From Cnuibacter physcomitrellae (lineage in GTDB: Bacteria > Actinomycetota > Actinomycetes > Actinomycetales > Microbacteriaceae): a stretch of DNA of 64,000 nt. The translations under genes and the position numbers were made by a program. This document shows, in pieces, positions 9,063 to 18,600 of this stretch (positions are counted from its first letter, which is position 1; every line of letters begins with the position of its first letter). The stretch lies in contig NZ_BMHD01000001.1 of assembly GCF_014640535.1 (NCBI RefSeq), forward strand, positions 1,738,214 through 1,802,213. The letters are read 5' to 3'. The notes beneath the pieces are model-generated. The model was not told the DNA's origin and made no database searches. It saw only the letters and a program-made list of their open reading frames with translations.

Positions 9063-10001
9063 GTGATCGACGTCCGCAAGCTCCGGATGCTCGCCGAGCT
9101 GGATCGGCTGGGCACGATCTCCGCGGTCGCCGAGGAGCTCCATCTCACGGCCCCGGGCGTCTCCATGCAGCTCGCAGCGCTCGAACGGGAGGTGGGCGTC
9201 CCGTTGACCCGGCGCGTCGGCCGACGGGTGGCGCTCACCCCGGCCGGCGCCCTGCTCGCGGCCCACGGGCACGACATCCTGGCGCGGCTCTCCCTCGCGG
9301 AGCTCGACCTCGACTCCCTGCGCTCGGGCAGCGCGGGACGCTACGCGCTCTCCGCCTTCCCCTCCGCCGCCCGGACCTTCGTGGTCGACGCGTGCAGGCG
9401 GATCCTCGAGGACCCCGGCTCGAGCCTGGAGCTCACCCTCAGCACGCTCGAACCAGAGGACGCCCTCGACGCGCTCGCCGCGGGGACCGTCGATCTGGCC
9501 GTCGTCCACGGGTATTCGAACGTCCCTCGGGAGACGGGACGGGGAGTCGTGACACGACCGCTCGGAGCCGAGCCGGTGCGACTCGCCGTGAGACGCACGG
9601 ATCCGGCGGCCGCCGGCGGGAGGCCCGCGCGACTGTCCGAGTTCGCCGACGCGGCCTGGATCACGCCCACCGCCGACCTCACCTGCTTCACGATGGTCGA
9701 GCGCGCCTGTGGGCTGGCGGGCTTCCGTCCTCGCGTCGTCGCGGAGACGGTGGACTTCGGTGTGCAGCTCGAACTGGTGGCCGCAGGGGTCGGGGTGGCC
9801 CTGATCCCCTCGCTCGCCGTCGACCACCTGCCTGACGAGGTCGAGCTGCTCGACCTGGAGACCCCGGTCGGACGGTCGCTGATGCTCGCGACTCGGGAGT
9901 CCGGCACCGCGGATGCGGGCATCCGGGTCCTCAGCACGACGCTCCGTGAGACCGCAGCCGCACGGCTCGCGGCACCCCGATCTCGGGAGGTCCTCGCCTG
10001 A
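9063..10001 (+). CDS. LysR-family transcriptional regulator
   Basis: A 312-residue LysR-type regulator. The winged helix-turn-helix covers residues 1-60 (MLAELDRLGTISAVAEEL and the recognition helix around APGVSMQLAAL), followed by a substrate-binding effector domain from about 85. The GTG at 9063 has no clear ribosome site, and TATGCT at 9051-9056 lies where a -10 element for a leaderless transcript would be. It is divergent from the EamA exporter and overlaps the MerB-like gene (TGATG), so either could be its target. Confidence 0.87.
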   Translation: MIDVRKLRMLAELDRLGTISAVAEELHLTAPGVSMQLAALEREVGVPLTRRVGRRVALTPAGALLAAHGHDILARLSLAELDLDSLRSGSAGRYALSAFPSAARTFVVDACRRILEDPGSSLELTLSTLEPEDALDALAAGTVDLAVVHGYSNVPRETGRGVVTRPLGAEPVRLAVRRTDPAAAGGRPARLSEFADAAWITPTADLTCFTMVERACGLAGFRPRVVAETVDFGVQLELVAAGVGVALIPSLAVDHLPDEVELLDLETPVGRSLMLATRESGTADAGIRVLSTTLRETAAARLAAPRSREVLA

Positions 10002-10675
10002 TGCCCGTCTCCGACCTCGCTGAACGCGTGCGCATCACCCTGTACCGGCACCTCGCAGAGACGGGATCCGCTCCCGGCATCCGGGCGCTCGCCCGCTTGA
10101 CGCGGGCCTCGACCGGCGAGGTCGAGGCGGCACTGCGCGAGCTCGCCGACGCACACCATGTCGTGCTCGAGGGCGGTGAGGTCGTGCTGGCGCACCCCTT
10201 CGCCACACGGTCGTTCCGCTTCTCGGTGATGGGCCCGACGACGCTCTGGTGGGGCGGATGCGCGTGGGACGCCTTCGCCATCCCGCACCTGGTGCCCGAG
10301 GCGCCGTCGGTGCTGGTGGCGACGACCTGTCCCGCGTGCTCCGCCGCGCACGCGTGGACCGTCACGAACACGGAGCCGCCCGTGGGCGACCAGGTGGCGC
10401 ACTTCCTCGTGCCCACCGACCGCATCTGGCCCGACGGGGCGCACGCCTGTGCGAACCAGCAGATCTTCTGCTCCGAGGCCTGCGTCGACGACTGGCTGGA
10501 ACGGTCGGGCGAGTCCCGCGGAGACATCCTGTCGCTCTCCACGCTCTGGCGACTCGCCTCCCACTGGTATGACGGCCGACTCGACACCCCCTACGAGCGT
10601 CGGGAACCCCGCCATGCCGCCGACTACTTCCGCTCGGTGGGCCTCCGAGGATCCTTCTGGGGTCTTCCCGACTGA
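10001..10675 (+). CDS. Alkylmercury lyase (MerB)-like protein
   Basis: A 224-residue protein related to organomercurial lyase, which cleaves carbon-mercury bonds. It has an N-terminal winged-helix-like part (residues 1-65) and a MerB core: GCAWDAFAIP gives Cys87 and Asp90, matching catalytic Cys96/Asp99 of plasmid R831b MerB, and Cys150 in AHACANQQIF aligns with Cys159. Extra cysteines (110, 113, 157, 161) could bind metal. GGGAGG lies ten bases before the ATG, which overlaps the LysR stop by one base. No merA, merR or merT is nearby, so a mercury-resistance role is not proven; such chromosomal homologues may act on other substrates. Confidence 0.75.
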   Translation: MPVSDLAERVRITLYRHLAETGSAPGIRALARLTRASTGEVEAALRELADAHHVVLEGGEVVLAHPFATRSFRFSVMGPTTLWWGGCAWDAFAIPHLVPEAPSVLVATTCPACSAAHAWTVTNTEPPVGDQVAHFLVPTDRIWPDGAHACANQQIFCSEACVDDWLERSGESRGDILSLSTLWRLASHWYDGRLDTPYERREPRHAADYFRSVGLRGSFWGLPD

Positions 10676-10751
10676 ACACGGCACGATCGGGCCGGGCCGG
10701 TATCATCCGACCTGTCGGCATGCGGGAAGCACGCGTCGCGGGGAGGAACCG

Positions 10752-11741
10752 ATGGAGGACCAGGGGCGGCTCGTCGTGCTCGACGGGCTGACGGAGTCCA
10801 ACGAGGCGGTGTACCTGTTCGTCGTCTCGCGGGGCAAGACCCTGGTCGACGACGTGGCCTCGAGGTTCGACCTGCCGGTCGAGTCGGCGGCCGCAGAGCT
10901 CGAGTCGCTGCGCGCCCTCGGCCTGGTGTCGCGCGAGATCAGCGAGTCGGGCTACTACTCGCCGGTCGATCCGCGGTTCGCCGTGACCTCGCTGCTCGAC
11001 CGCCTCAACAGCGAGCTCGGCCGAGTCCGCGAGCTGATCCCGGTGCTCGGGGAGCGGTTCGACCGCACCCTCACCGCCACCGCGTCGACCGACGAGACCC
11101 TCGTGCTGAGCGACCGCGACACCGTCGCCGCCTGGTACGTGCGGCTGCAGCACCAGGCGCTCCGCGACTTCATGGTGTTCGACCGGCCGCCCTACGTCTC
11201 CTCGCCGCTCGAGCCCCGCGAGACGACCGTCATCGGGCGCGGCGTGCTGTGGCGGGCGGTCTACGCGGCTCAGAGCTTCGAGCGGGACGGCGCGTGGGAT
11301 GAGGCCATCCGCCTCACCGAACGGGGCGAGCAGGCCCGCATCGTGCCGGAGCTCCCGGTCAAGCTGGCGATCGCCGACCGCACCACCGCCCTCGTCTCCC
11401 TGAGCGTCGAGCCGGGGCGGAGCGACGCGATCGTGACCTCCTCGGCGCCCCTGGTCGCCGCGCTCTGCGAGCTGTTCGAGGCGACGTGGAGTCGTGCGGT
11501 GCCGGTGCAGCAGGCCCGCGACTCTGTCGCCGACCTCGAGAGCGCCCAGCGCGGTCCGACGAGCGAGGAGCAGTCGCTGCTCGCCCTGATGAGCGCCGGC
11601 GTGAAGGACGAGGCCGCCGCGCGCCATCTCGGCATCTCGGTGCGCTCGCTGCGGCGGCGCAGTCACGACCTCCTGGTCGAGCTCGGCGCCGACAACCGCT
11701 TCCAGGCGGGTGTCGAGGCGGCTCGACGGGGCTGGGTCTGA
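10752..11741 (+). CDS. TrmB/LuxR-like HTH transcriptional regulator
   Basis: A 329-residue DNA-binding regulator with a TrmB-like winged helix at the N-terminus (residues 5-75; VDDVASRFDLPVESAAAELE forms the helix-turn-helix), a middle region resembling the TrmB effector fold (DRDTVAAWYV to SAPLVAALCELFEATW), and a LuxR-like HTH at the end (residues 275-320, SLLALMSAGVKDEAAARHLG). The start follows GGGGAGGA with a four- to five-base gap. Proteins of this layout are common orphan regulators in actinobacteria; target and ligand cannot be read here. Confidence 0.8.
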   Translation: MEDQGRLVVLDGLTESNEAVYLFVVSRGKTLVDDVASRFDLPVESAAAELESLRALGLVSREISESGYYSPVDPRFAVTSLLDRLNSELGRVRELIPVLGERFDRTLTATASTDETLVLSDRDTVAAWYVRLQHQALRDFMVFDRPPYVSSPLEPRETTVIGRGVLWRAVYAAQSFERDGAWDEAIRLTERGEQARIVPELPVKLAIADRTTALVSLSVEPGRSDAIVTSSAPLVAALCELFEATWSRAVPVQQARDSVADLESAQRGPTSEEQSLLALMSAGVKDEAAARHLGISVRSLRRRSHDLLVELGADNRFQAGVEAARRGWV

Positions 11742-11885
11742 GCGAACGCCTCCGGATGCGTCGCCGCCTCCGCGTGGCAGCATCCGGCCACTGACACCGC
11801 GCTGCCACATCCCGTCGCCTCTCCGCGGCGAGACTGGACGCGCGTCCCGTCACCCGCGGGGCGGAGCCGAGCGTGGAGATCGACA

Positions 11886-12128
11886 GTGTCCACTACCCCA
11901 GAGCAGCGTCAGCGCCAGAGCCGTTCGTCGAGCGGCAGGCCCGTCGATCCGCGGACCCTCCCGTCCGACCTCCCGCGGGGCTGGCTCCTCACGCTGCAGC
12001 GCCACCGCCGCTACGGCCTCTCCTCCGACACCGCCGAGAGCGAGCGCACCACCGCGAAGATGCTCCGCGACATCGCCGCCCTCCGCGAGCTCCGCCACCT
12101 CAACACCCCGCCGCCTCCGCGCGCCTGA
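11886..12128 (+). CDS. Small hypothetical protein
   Basis: Possible 80-residue basic, Gln/Arg/Ser-rich protein without a recognised domain. The main support is a good ribosome site (GTGGAG, seven bases before the GTG) and a position in the 502-bp gap between a regulator and an acetyltransferase that is otherwise empty. The middle (LPSDLPRGWLLTLQRHRRYG) looks helical; no signal peptide or membrane segment. It could be a chance reading frame in high-GC DNA. Confidence 0.4.
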   Translation: MSTTPEQRQRQSRSSSGRPVDPRTLPSDLPRGWLLTLQRHRRYGLSSDTAESERTTAKMLRDIAALRELRHLNTPPPPRA

Positions 12129-12243
12129 GCCCGCGCGAGCAGGATCCGCTGCTCACTTCCTGCACCCACCCCGCGCGAGAGGGCGCCAGAAATGAGCCCT
12201 CGGCGTCGGCTCTCGGCGGCGACGGGGCGGGTATCGTCGTCGG

Positions 12244-12714
12244 GTGAGCATGACGCTGCGACTCGAGCGTCGTCGGTACGACGACGCGGATGCGCTCCCG
12301 CTGATCGAGGCCGTGCAGGCCGAGTACACGCGGATGTACGGGCAGCCCGACGGAGCGCCGCTCGATCCTGAGCAGTTGGCGCCGCCGGCCGGGGACTTCG
12401 TGATCGCGTATCTCGACGGTGCGCCCGTCGCCATGGGAGGCTGGCGCACGCTGCCGGACGGCCGTGCCGAGCTCAAGCGGATGTTCGTGCTCGAGTCGGC
12501 GCGCGGGCGCGGGATCTCGGGGCGTGTGCTCACCCACCTCGAGGCGACGGCGCGCGCCGCCGGGATCGCCGAGATGGTGCTCGAGACCACGACCCTCCAC
12601 GTCCCCGCGCTCGGCCTCTACCGGTCGCGCGGCTACGACGACGTGCCCGCGTTCGGGTACTACTCCGACGGTCCTCGCACGGTCTCGCTGGGTCGATCGC
12701 TCGCATCCGGATAA
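12244..12714 (+). CDS. GNAT-family N-acetyltransferase
   Basis: A 156-residue acetyl-CoA-dependent acetyltransferase. Motif A with the acetyl-CoA pyrophosphate loop is visible as LKRMFVLESARGRGISGRVL (residues 79-98), followed by LYRSRGYDD typical of the C-terminal GNAT strand. The start is GTG at 12244 or ATG at 12250 (MSMTLRL); neither has a clear ribosome site. Substrate unknown. Confidence 0.85.
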   Translation: MSMTLRLERRRYDDADALPLIEAVQAEYTRMYGQPDGAPLDPEQLAPPAGDFVIAYLDGAPVAMGGWRTLPDGRAELKRMFVLESARGRGISGRVLTHLEATARAAGIAEMVLETTTLHVPALGLYRSRGYDDVPAFGYYSDGPRTVSLGRSLASG

Positions 12715-12717
12715 TAG

Positions 12718-12729
12718 TTGTAGCTACAA
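12718..12729. promoter_or_regulatory. Perfect 12-bp palindrome, probable MarR-type operator
   Basis: TTGTAGCTACAA is a perfect palindrome in an AT-rich patch 39 bp before the VOC dioxygenase-like gene, directly after the GNAT stop. Palindromes of this type are bound by MarR-family repressors of quinone/catechol-responsive VOC genes. The cognate regulator is not obvious in the window. Confidence 0.45.
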
Positions 12730-12767
12730 GGAATGCGAGGGTCGCATCCGATGTTGAGAAGGACATC

Positions 12768-13637
12768 ATGAGCACCGCATCCGATCTCCTCGCGCCCGCC
12801 ACGGTGATGGGCGCCGTCACCCTGCGCGTCGGCGACCTCGACCGCATGATCGCCTACTACCGCGACGCCGTCGTGCTCGACGTCCTCGCTCAGGACGGCG
12901 ACTCCGCCGTGCTCGGCCGCGGCGGAGTGCCCGCCGTGGTGCTGCAGCACGCGCCCGAGCTGCGCCGTCCGGAGCCCCGGAGCGCGGGACTGTTCCACAC
13001 CGCGATCCTCTACGAGACCGAAGCGGCGCTGGCCGCGGCGGTCTACTCGGTCGCGACGCGATTCCCGGGCTCGTTCACCGGCAGCTCCGACCACCTGGTC
13101 TCGAAGGCGTTCTACTTCGACGACCCGGAGGGCAACGGCGTCGAGCTCTACTGGGACCGCGACCGCACCGAATGGAGCTGGACGCACGGCTCGATCGAGA
13201 TGTCGACGCTGTTCCTCGACCCGAACCGCTTCCTCCAGGAGCACCTCACCGACGCCTCCATCGCCGACCCCCGCCTCGGCGGCGCGAGCGTGGGGCACGT
13301 GCACCTCAGCGTCGGCGACGTCGCGCAGGCCCGCGACTTCTACGTCGACACACTCGGCTTCGAGGTGACGACCATGTACGGCACGCAGGCGCTCTTCGTC
13401 TCCGCGGGCGGCTACCACCACCACATGGCGATGAACGTCTGGAACTCGGCCGGCGCCGGCCGCCGCAGGCTCGCCCTGGGCCTCGGTCAGGTCGAGATCG
13501 TGGTCCCGGATGCGGAGGACGTCGCCGCCACCGACGAGCGGCTGCGCGACCACGGCCTGCAGACCGCCCACGACGGCCGCACGCTCACGGTCTCCGACCC
13601 CTGGGACAACACCGTCCTCCTCCGCCCCGCCTCCTGA
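12768..13637 (+). CDS. VOC-family ring-cleavage dioxygenase-like protein (CatE type)
   Basis: A 289-residue protein with two vicinal-oxygen-chelate modules (residues 12-125 and 170-285), like CatE catechol-2,3-dioxygenases that detoxify catechols and quinones with Fe(II). Module 1 has YFDDPEGNGVELYWDRDR; module 2 has VGHVHLSVGDVAQARDFYVD and a His pair in GGYHHHMAMNVW, consistent with a metal site. The ATG follows AAGGA with a typical gap. The palindrome in its promoter suggests MarR control. Confidence 0.8.
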   Translation: MSTASDLLAPATVMGAVTLRVGDLDRMIAYYRDAVVLDVLAQDGDSAVLGRGGVPAVVLQHAPELRRPEPRSAGLFHTAILYETEAALAAAVYSVATRFPGSFTGSSDHLVSKAFYFDDPEGNGVELYWDRDRTEWSWTHGSIEMSTLFLDPNRFLQEHLTDASIADPRLGGASVGHVHLSVGDVAQARDFYVDTLGFEVTTMYGTQALFVSAGGYHHHMAMNVWNSAGAGRRRLALGLGQVEIVVPDAEDVAATDERLRDHGLQTAHDGRTLTVSDPWDNTVLLRPAS

Positions 13638-13650
13638 CCCCCACGTTGCG

Positions 13651-13706
13651 CCACACCCACGCTGTTTCGCCACGTCGATCGGTGTGGCGAAACCACGTGG
13701 GTGTGG
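13651..13706. terminator. Long dyad between convergent VOC and psuK genes
   Basis: The left arm (CCACACCCACG, two bases, GTTTCGCCAC) pairs with the right arm (GTGGCGAAAC, two bases, CGTGGGTGTGG), giving 21 paired positions interrupted by a two-base mismatch. It sits in the 97-bp gap between two convergent genes and is best read as a bidirectional terminator; there is no U-tract. Confidence 0.6.
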
Positions 13707-13734
13707 CGAAACGGGAGGGATGGGGAGGGCGGAG

Positions 13735-14607
13735 CTAGGCGCGGCGGGCGCCGGGGGCGGTGAGGACCTCGGCGGCGGCCGCGGCGCCGGCGGCGACCGC
13801 CGCCGCGACGGGCTCGCCGCGCAAGCATGCGGCGACGTAGCCCGCGGCGAAGCTGTCGCCCGCGCCGGTGGTGTCGCTCACGGCCTCGACGCGCGGCACC
13901 GGGAACGACTCCTCGCCGGCACGGCTCACGACCAGGACCGGGTCGGGGCCGTTCTTCGCGACCAGCTCGCATCCGAGGCTCTGCACCCACGCACGCGCGT
14001 CGACCACGGCGGCCTCCTCCGCGTTCGCGAAGACGACCTCGGGCCGGATGGCCGAGACGAGGCCGTCGAGGTCGTCGCCGAGGTCGCGCAGGAGCGACAC
14101 GGACGACAGGTCGATCGACACCGTCACCCCGCGAGCGCGGGCGTCCGAGGCGAGCGCGAGCAGCGCCTCGCGTGCGCGAGGCGTCTGGAACCCGTAGAGC
14201 GGAAGGTGCAGCCAGGCGACGCCGTCCAGGGCCTCCGACGGGAAGCGCTCGATCTCGGCCGAGGCGGCTCGGTCGGGGATCATCGTCCGCTCGCCGACCG
14301 CATCCACCAGCACGATCACCGTCCCCGTGGTGCCGCCCCGTTGGAGCACGGTCTCGATGCCCTGCCCCTGCAGCTCCGCCTCGAGGACTCCGCCGATCGC
14401 GTCCTCCCCCACGCGGCCGAGGAAGCGCACGCGGACCCCGTCCATGCCGGCGGCGCGCACGGCCACGTTCGCCGCGCTGCCGCCCTGCGAGCGGAAGACG
14501 CGGCCGGGGTTGTCGGTGCCCCGCTCGAGGGCGCCGACGCCCCAGACGACGACGTCCTCGAGCAGGTCGCCCGCGACCGCGAGCACGGGGCGATGCACCG
14601 GATCCAT
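13735..14607 (-). CDS. psuK: Pseudouridine kinase (PfkB family)
   Basis: Sugar kinase of 290 residues, inferred to phosphorylate pseudouridine to pseudouridine 5'-phosphate for the glycosidase encoded eight bases upstream. The PfkB fold shows the N-terminal GGSAANVAV motif (42-50) and the C-terminal DTTGAGDSFAAG with the catalytic base Asp251. PfkB sequence alone does not fix the substrate; coupling to psuG does. No nucleoside transporter is in the cluster. The gene ends at a long dyad shared with the convergent VOC gene. Confidence 0.82.
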   Translation of the reverse strand: MDPVHRPVLAVAGDLLEDVVVWGVGALERGTDNPGRVFRSQGGSAANVAVRAAGMDGVRVRFLGRVGEDAIGGVLEAELQGQGIETVLQRGGTTGTVIVLVDAVGERTMIPDRAASAEIERFPSEALDGVAWLHLPLYGFQTPRAREALLALASDARARGVTVSIDLSSVSLLRDLGDDLDGLVSAIRPEVVFANAEEAAVVDARAWVQSLGCELVAKNGPDPVLVVSRAGEESFPVPRVEAVSDTTGAGDSFAAGYVAACLRGEPVAAAVAAGAAAAAEVLTAPGARRA

Positions 14608-14615
14608 CCCTCGGC

Positions 14616-15521
14616 TCAGCGCAGCGCGGCGGCGATCTGCGCGCCGAGGGCGACGTTGCCGCGGTACACCTCGACGTTGACGTCGAGCGAGGCGCCCTTC
14701 GTCTCGCGCTGGATGTAGTCGAGCAGGAACGGCGTGGTGTCGTTGCCCGCCACGTGGTCGGCCTCCGCGGCGGCGAGCGCCGAGGCGAGCACGGCGTCGT
14801 GCACGTCGATCGGGAGCTGCTTGTCGGCCGCGACCGGGTTCGCCACGAGCAGGGTCGAGGAGATGCCGAGCCCATCCCGCGTGCCCACGATGTCGACGAT
14901 CTCGTCGACGCCGTCGACCGAGTACTCGATGTCGTAGCCCGAGTCGCTGACGTAGAAGCCCGGGTAGTCGGTGGTGCGGTAGCCCACCACGGCGAGGTTG
15001 AGGGTCTCGAGACGCTCGAGCGTGAGCGGGATGTCGAGGATCGACTTCACGCCGGCGCTGACGACCACGAGCGGGAGGCCGGCGAGGGTGCCGAGGTCGG
15101 CCGACTCGTCGAAGGTCTGCTGCGCACCGCGGTGCACGCCGCCGAGGCCACCGGTCGAGAAGACGCGGACGCCCGCGCGGGCGGCGAGGAAGGCGGTCGC
15201 GGCCACGGTGGTGCCGCCGTTGAGCTTCTTCGCGGCGGCCACGGGCACGTCACGCAGCGACACCTTGACCACGGAGTCGTCGTTCGACAGGCTCACGATC
15301 TCGTCGGTCGACAGGCCCACGGTCGGCACGCCGCCGACGAGCCCGATGGTGGCGGGCACCACGCCTGCCGCCCGCACGATCTCCTCGGCCTCCAGCGCGA
15401 CCTCGACGTTGCGCGGACGCGGCAGACCGTGGGTGAAGATGGTCGACTCGAGGGCGAGGACGGGAGCGCCCGAGGCCACTGCATCGCGGACCTCGTCGGA
15501 CAGGACGAGAGAGGTGGGCAT
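14616..15521 (-). CDS. psuG: Pseudouridine-5'-phosphate glycosidase
   Basis: Splits pseudouridine 5'-phosphate into uracil and ribose 5-phosphate, allowing reuse of modified RNA bases. The 301-residue protein is full length for the family. Hallmarks: ALESTIFTHGLPRP with the catalytic Glu25, KKLNGGTTVAAT, FSTGGLGGVHRGA, VVSAGVKSILDI and the C-terminal NDTTPFLLDYI. It is the first gene of a two-gene leftward operon with psuK. The ATG is preceded by GAAAGGAACC. Confidence 0.92.
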   Translation of the reverse strand: MPTSLVLSDEVRDAVASGAPVLALESTIFTHGLPRPRNVEVALEAEEIVRAAGVVPATIGLVGGVPTVGLSTDEIVSLSNDDSVVKVSLRDVPVAAAKKLNGGTTVAATAFLAARAGVRVFSTGGLGGVHRGAQQTFDESADLGTLAGLPLVVVSAGVKSILDIPLTLERLETLNLAVVGYRTTDYPGFYVSDSGYDIEYSVDGVDEIVDIVGTRDGLGISSTLLVANPVAADKQLPIDVHDAVLASALAAAEADHVAGNDTTPFLLDYIQRETKGASLDVNVEVYRGNVALGAQIAAALR

Positions 15522-15589
15522 GGGGTGGTTCCTTTCGAGCGGGGGATCCCCTCCACGCTAGACGAGGCGGGCCCGCACCACGAAAACGG

Positions 15590-15629
15590 CGAGGGCCCCG
15601 CATCCGGATGATCGGATGCGGGGCCCTCG
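15590..15629 (-). terminator. Rho-independent-type terminator of the giant nuclease gene
   Basis: Perfect 17-bp arms around a six-base loop (GATGAT), located 14 bp after the nuclease stop. On the minus strand the stem is followed by CCGTTTTCG, a short U-rich tail. It also separates this gene from psuG. Confidence 0.75.
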
Positions 15630-15642
15630 CAAGGGGAAGCGG

Positions 15643-18600
15643 CTACTCGGCCTCGTGCGCCGTCCGCCGCCGGCGGGCGACCGCCACCCCGGCTCCTCCG
15701 AGAAGGAGCAGGATCGCGAACACGAGGGCCGGGTAGACGGTGGCGCCCGTGGAGGCGAGGTCACCGGATCCCGAACCGACCGGCACCGAGCCCGAACCCG
15801 AGCCGCCACCGGGCACGGTGCCGTCGGGCGCGGTGATCGTGATGGAAGCCCAGCCGATCACGGTGCCGTTCGCATCCTGCACCGCGATGCGGTGGTCACC
15901 GAGAGGCGCGTCGGCGGGGATCACCACGGTGATGCTCCCGTCGGCGCCGACGCGCTGCCAGACGTCGCCGGCCGCGTTGGTCAGCAGGATCGGGGTGGAG
16001 TAGAGCCAGGCGCTGACCCACTGTCCGGCGTACTGCGGGCCGACGTAGATCGTCAGCGAGCCACCCGCAGTGACCGTCGACGACGAGAGGCCGATGGCGC
16101 CTTCGAGCTCGGGCGTGAGCGAGTCCTCGCCCGCGGGCACCGGGGTCGTGGTCGGCGGCTGCTCGCCACCGCCCGGGTTCGTCCCCGCGTTCACCAGCAC
16201 AGGGATGCGCACCACGGTCCCCGAGGGCGCCGCGTCGAGCACGATCTCGGTGGCGCCGGAGGCGTCGGCCGGGACGGTGAGCGACACGGTCGCCGCGCCG
16301 TTCGTCACGGCGATCGGCGCGATCACCGTGCTCGTGCCGTTCCATGTGCCCGACAGCTCGGCGTTCTGCGGGCTGCCGAGGCTCGTCAGGTCGAGGCCGG
16401 AGACGTCGAACGAGATCGTCGAGCCCGCGTCGACCGGGGCGGTGGGAGCACCCGTCACCTTCACCGCGTTGCGCTCGAAGCTCGGCGCGAGACCCTGGTT
16501 CGCCTGGAGGTAGGCGATCCAGGCGTCACGGTCGACGAGGCCCGAGTCGCGGGTGTCGGCGCCCTCCGCGAAGACGCGGAAGTTGTCGCCGCCCTGGAGC
16601 AGGAAGTTGAACGAGCCGATGCGGTACGACGCCGCCGGATCGATGGGCTGGCCGTCGATCCAGATGCCCGTCACGCGGTCGCCCGCCGCGCGGGTGTCGT
16701 CGTAGGTGTAGCGCACGTTGTCGGACAGGCCGAGCTTCAGGAACGGACGCGACGGGATCGTGCCGTCGGGGTTCGTCTGCCACTGCTGCTCGAGCGCGGT
16801 CTTGAACTGGGCGCCCGTGAGGGACGTCGTCCACAGGTTGTTGACGAACGGCAGGACCGCGTTGGCCTCGGCGTACGTGATGACGCCGTCGGTGTTCAGC
16901 GGGTTGCCCGAGGTGTTCCCGGCGTAGAGGAGCTCCGCGCGGAGACCACCCGGGTTGACCACGCCGATCTGCGCCCCACCCCGATCGGCGGACGACAGGG
17001 AGTCGACCAGCGAGTTCGCGACCAGGTTTCCGAGAGCCGACTCCGAGGCCCGGTCGTCGCGGGTGCCCCCGGTGTAGACGCCGTTCGTGAACGACCCTCC
17101 GGCGAACGCCGTCGTGATGTCGGCGGTGACCGACCCCACGGGCTGGTTGCCGATGGTCGCCGCCTGAGCGATCGCGGCATCCGTGATCGCCTTCACCTCG
17201 GCCACCCGCGGGTAGGCCGCGACGAGCGAGGCGTCGGAGGCGGTGGTGCGAGCGACGTTCCGCGCCGAGTAGGACTCGACGTCACCCGACTGAGCGTCGA
17301 CCGTGAGGACGATCTGGCCGATGTTCTCGCCGTAGCTGCCGGTCTGCAGGATCGGACGGGTCTTCCCGTCCTCGCCGGGGACGGGGGCGTCCCACGAGTA
17401 CTGCTTGTGCGTGTGACCGGTGAAGATCGCGTCGACGTCGGACGAGGTCTTCGTCACGATGTCGGCGAAAGCACCGCCCGCGGCGATCTCCTGCTCGAGC
17501 GAGGCGCCGTCGGGCGTGCCCGCGCCGGCCCCCTCGTGGTACTCGGCGATGATGACGTCGGCCTCGCCGTTGGCGCGGTTCCCGTCGGTCAGCTGATCCG
17601 CGACGCGGTTGACCGCCTCGACCGGATCACCGAACGTCAGCCCCTGGACGCCGCCCGGGGAGACCAGGGTCGGTGTCTCCTGCGTGACCGCGCCGATGAC
17701 CGCGATCGTCAGGCCCGCCTTCTCGACGATCCGGTACTCGGGGAGCGCCGGCTTGCCGTCGGGGCCGTAGACGTTGGCGCCGAGATACTCCCAGTCGGCC
17801 GCGTCGGTGACGCGCCCGGTGAGGTCGTCGAAGCCCTTGTCGAACTCGTGGTTGCCCACCGCGCTCGCCTCGAGGCCCAGCGCGTTCAGCACGTCGATCG
17901 TCGGCTGGTCCTCCTGCACGCTCGACGCGAACAGGGAGGCGCCGATGTTGTCGCCCGCGGAGAGGAACAGCGAGTTGTCGTCGCCGTAGCCCGCCCGCAG
18001 CTGCTCGAGAGTGCCAGCGAACTTGACCGTGTTGGCATCGATCCGACCATGGAAGTCGTTGATGTTCAGCAGGTCGAGGTTCACCGTGTCGCCCGCCTCG
18101 ACGCTGACCGGGATGCGCACCACGGTGCCCGAGGGCTGGGCCGTGAGCACGAGCTCGGTCGAGGTCGGGACGTTGTCCGGCACCACCACGTCGACGGCCG
18201 CGGCCCCGTTCGTCACCGGGATCGGGTCGGAGGTCGCGGGCGACCCCGTCCACGACACCGCGAGCGAGGTGTTCTGCGGGCTGCCGAGGCTCGTGAGGTC
18301 GAGACCGGACACCGAGGCGGTGAGGTGGTCGCCGGCCTTCAGCGTGGCGTCGGTGACACCGTCGACCTTCACGCCCTGGCGGGCGAAGTCGGGCTTCAGG
18401 TTCTTGTTCGCCTGCAGGTACGAGATCCAGGCGTCGCGATCGATGAGGCCCGAGTCGCGGGTGTCGGTCCCGTTCGCGAACTCGCGGAAGTTGTCACCGC
18501 CGGTGAGGAGGAAGTTGAACGAGCCGATCCGGTACGACCGGTCGGGATCGATCGGTGCCCCGTTCACCCAGATGCCCGTGACGTGCTCGCCGCGAGGCGC

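Noticed and set aside
10001-10675. Mercury-resistance operon
   Set aside because: MerB-like gene alone; merA, merR, merT and merP are absent.
13827-15611. 594-codon plus-strand frame over psuK-psuG
   Set aside because: No domain content, while the opposite strand encodes two full conserved enzymes.
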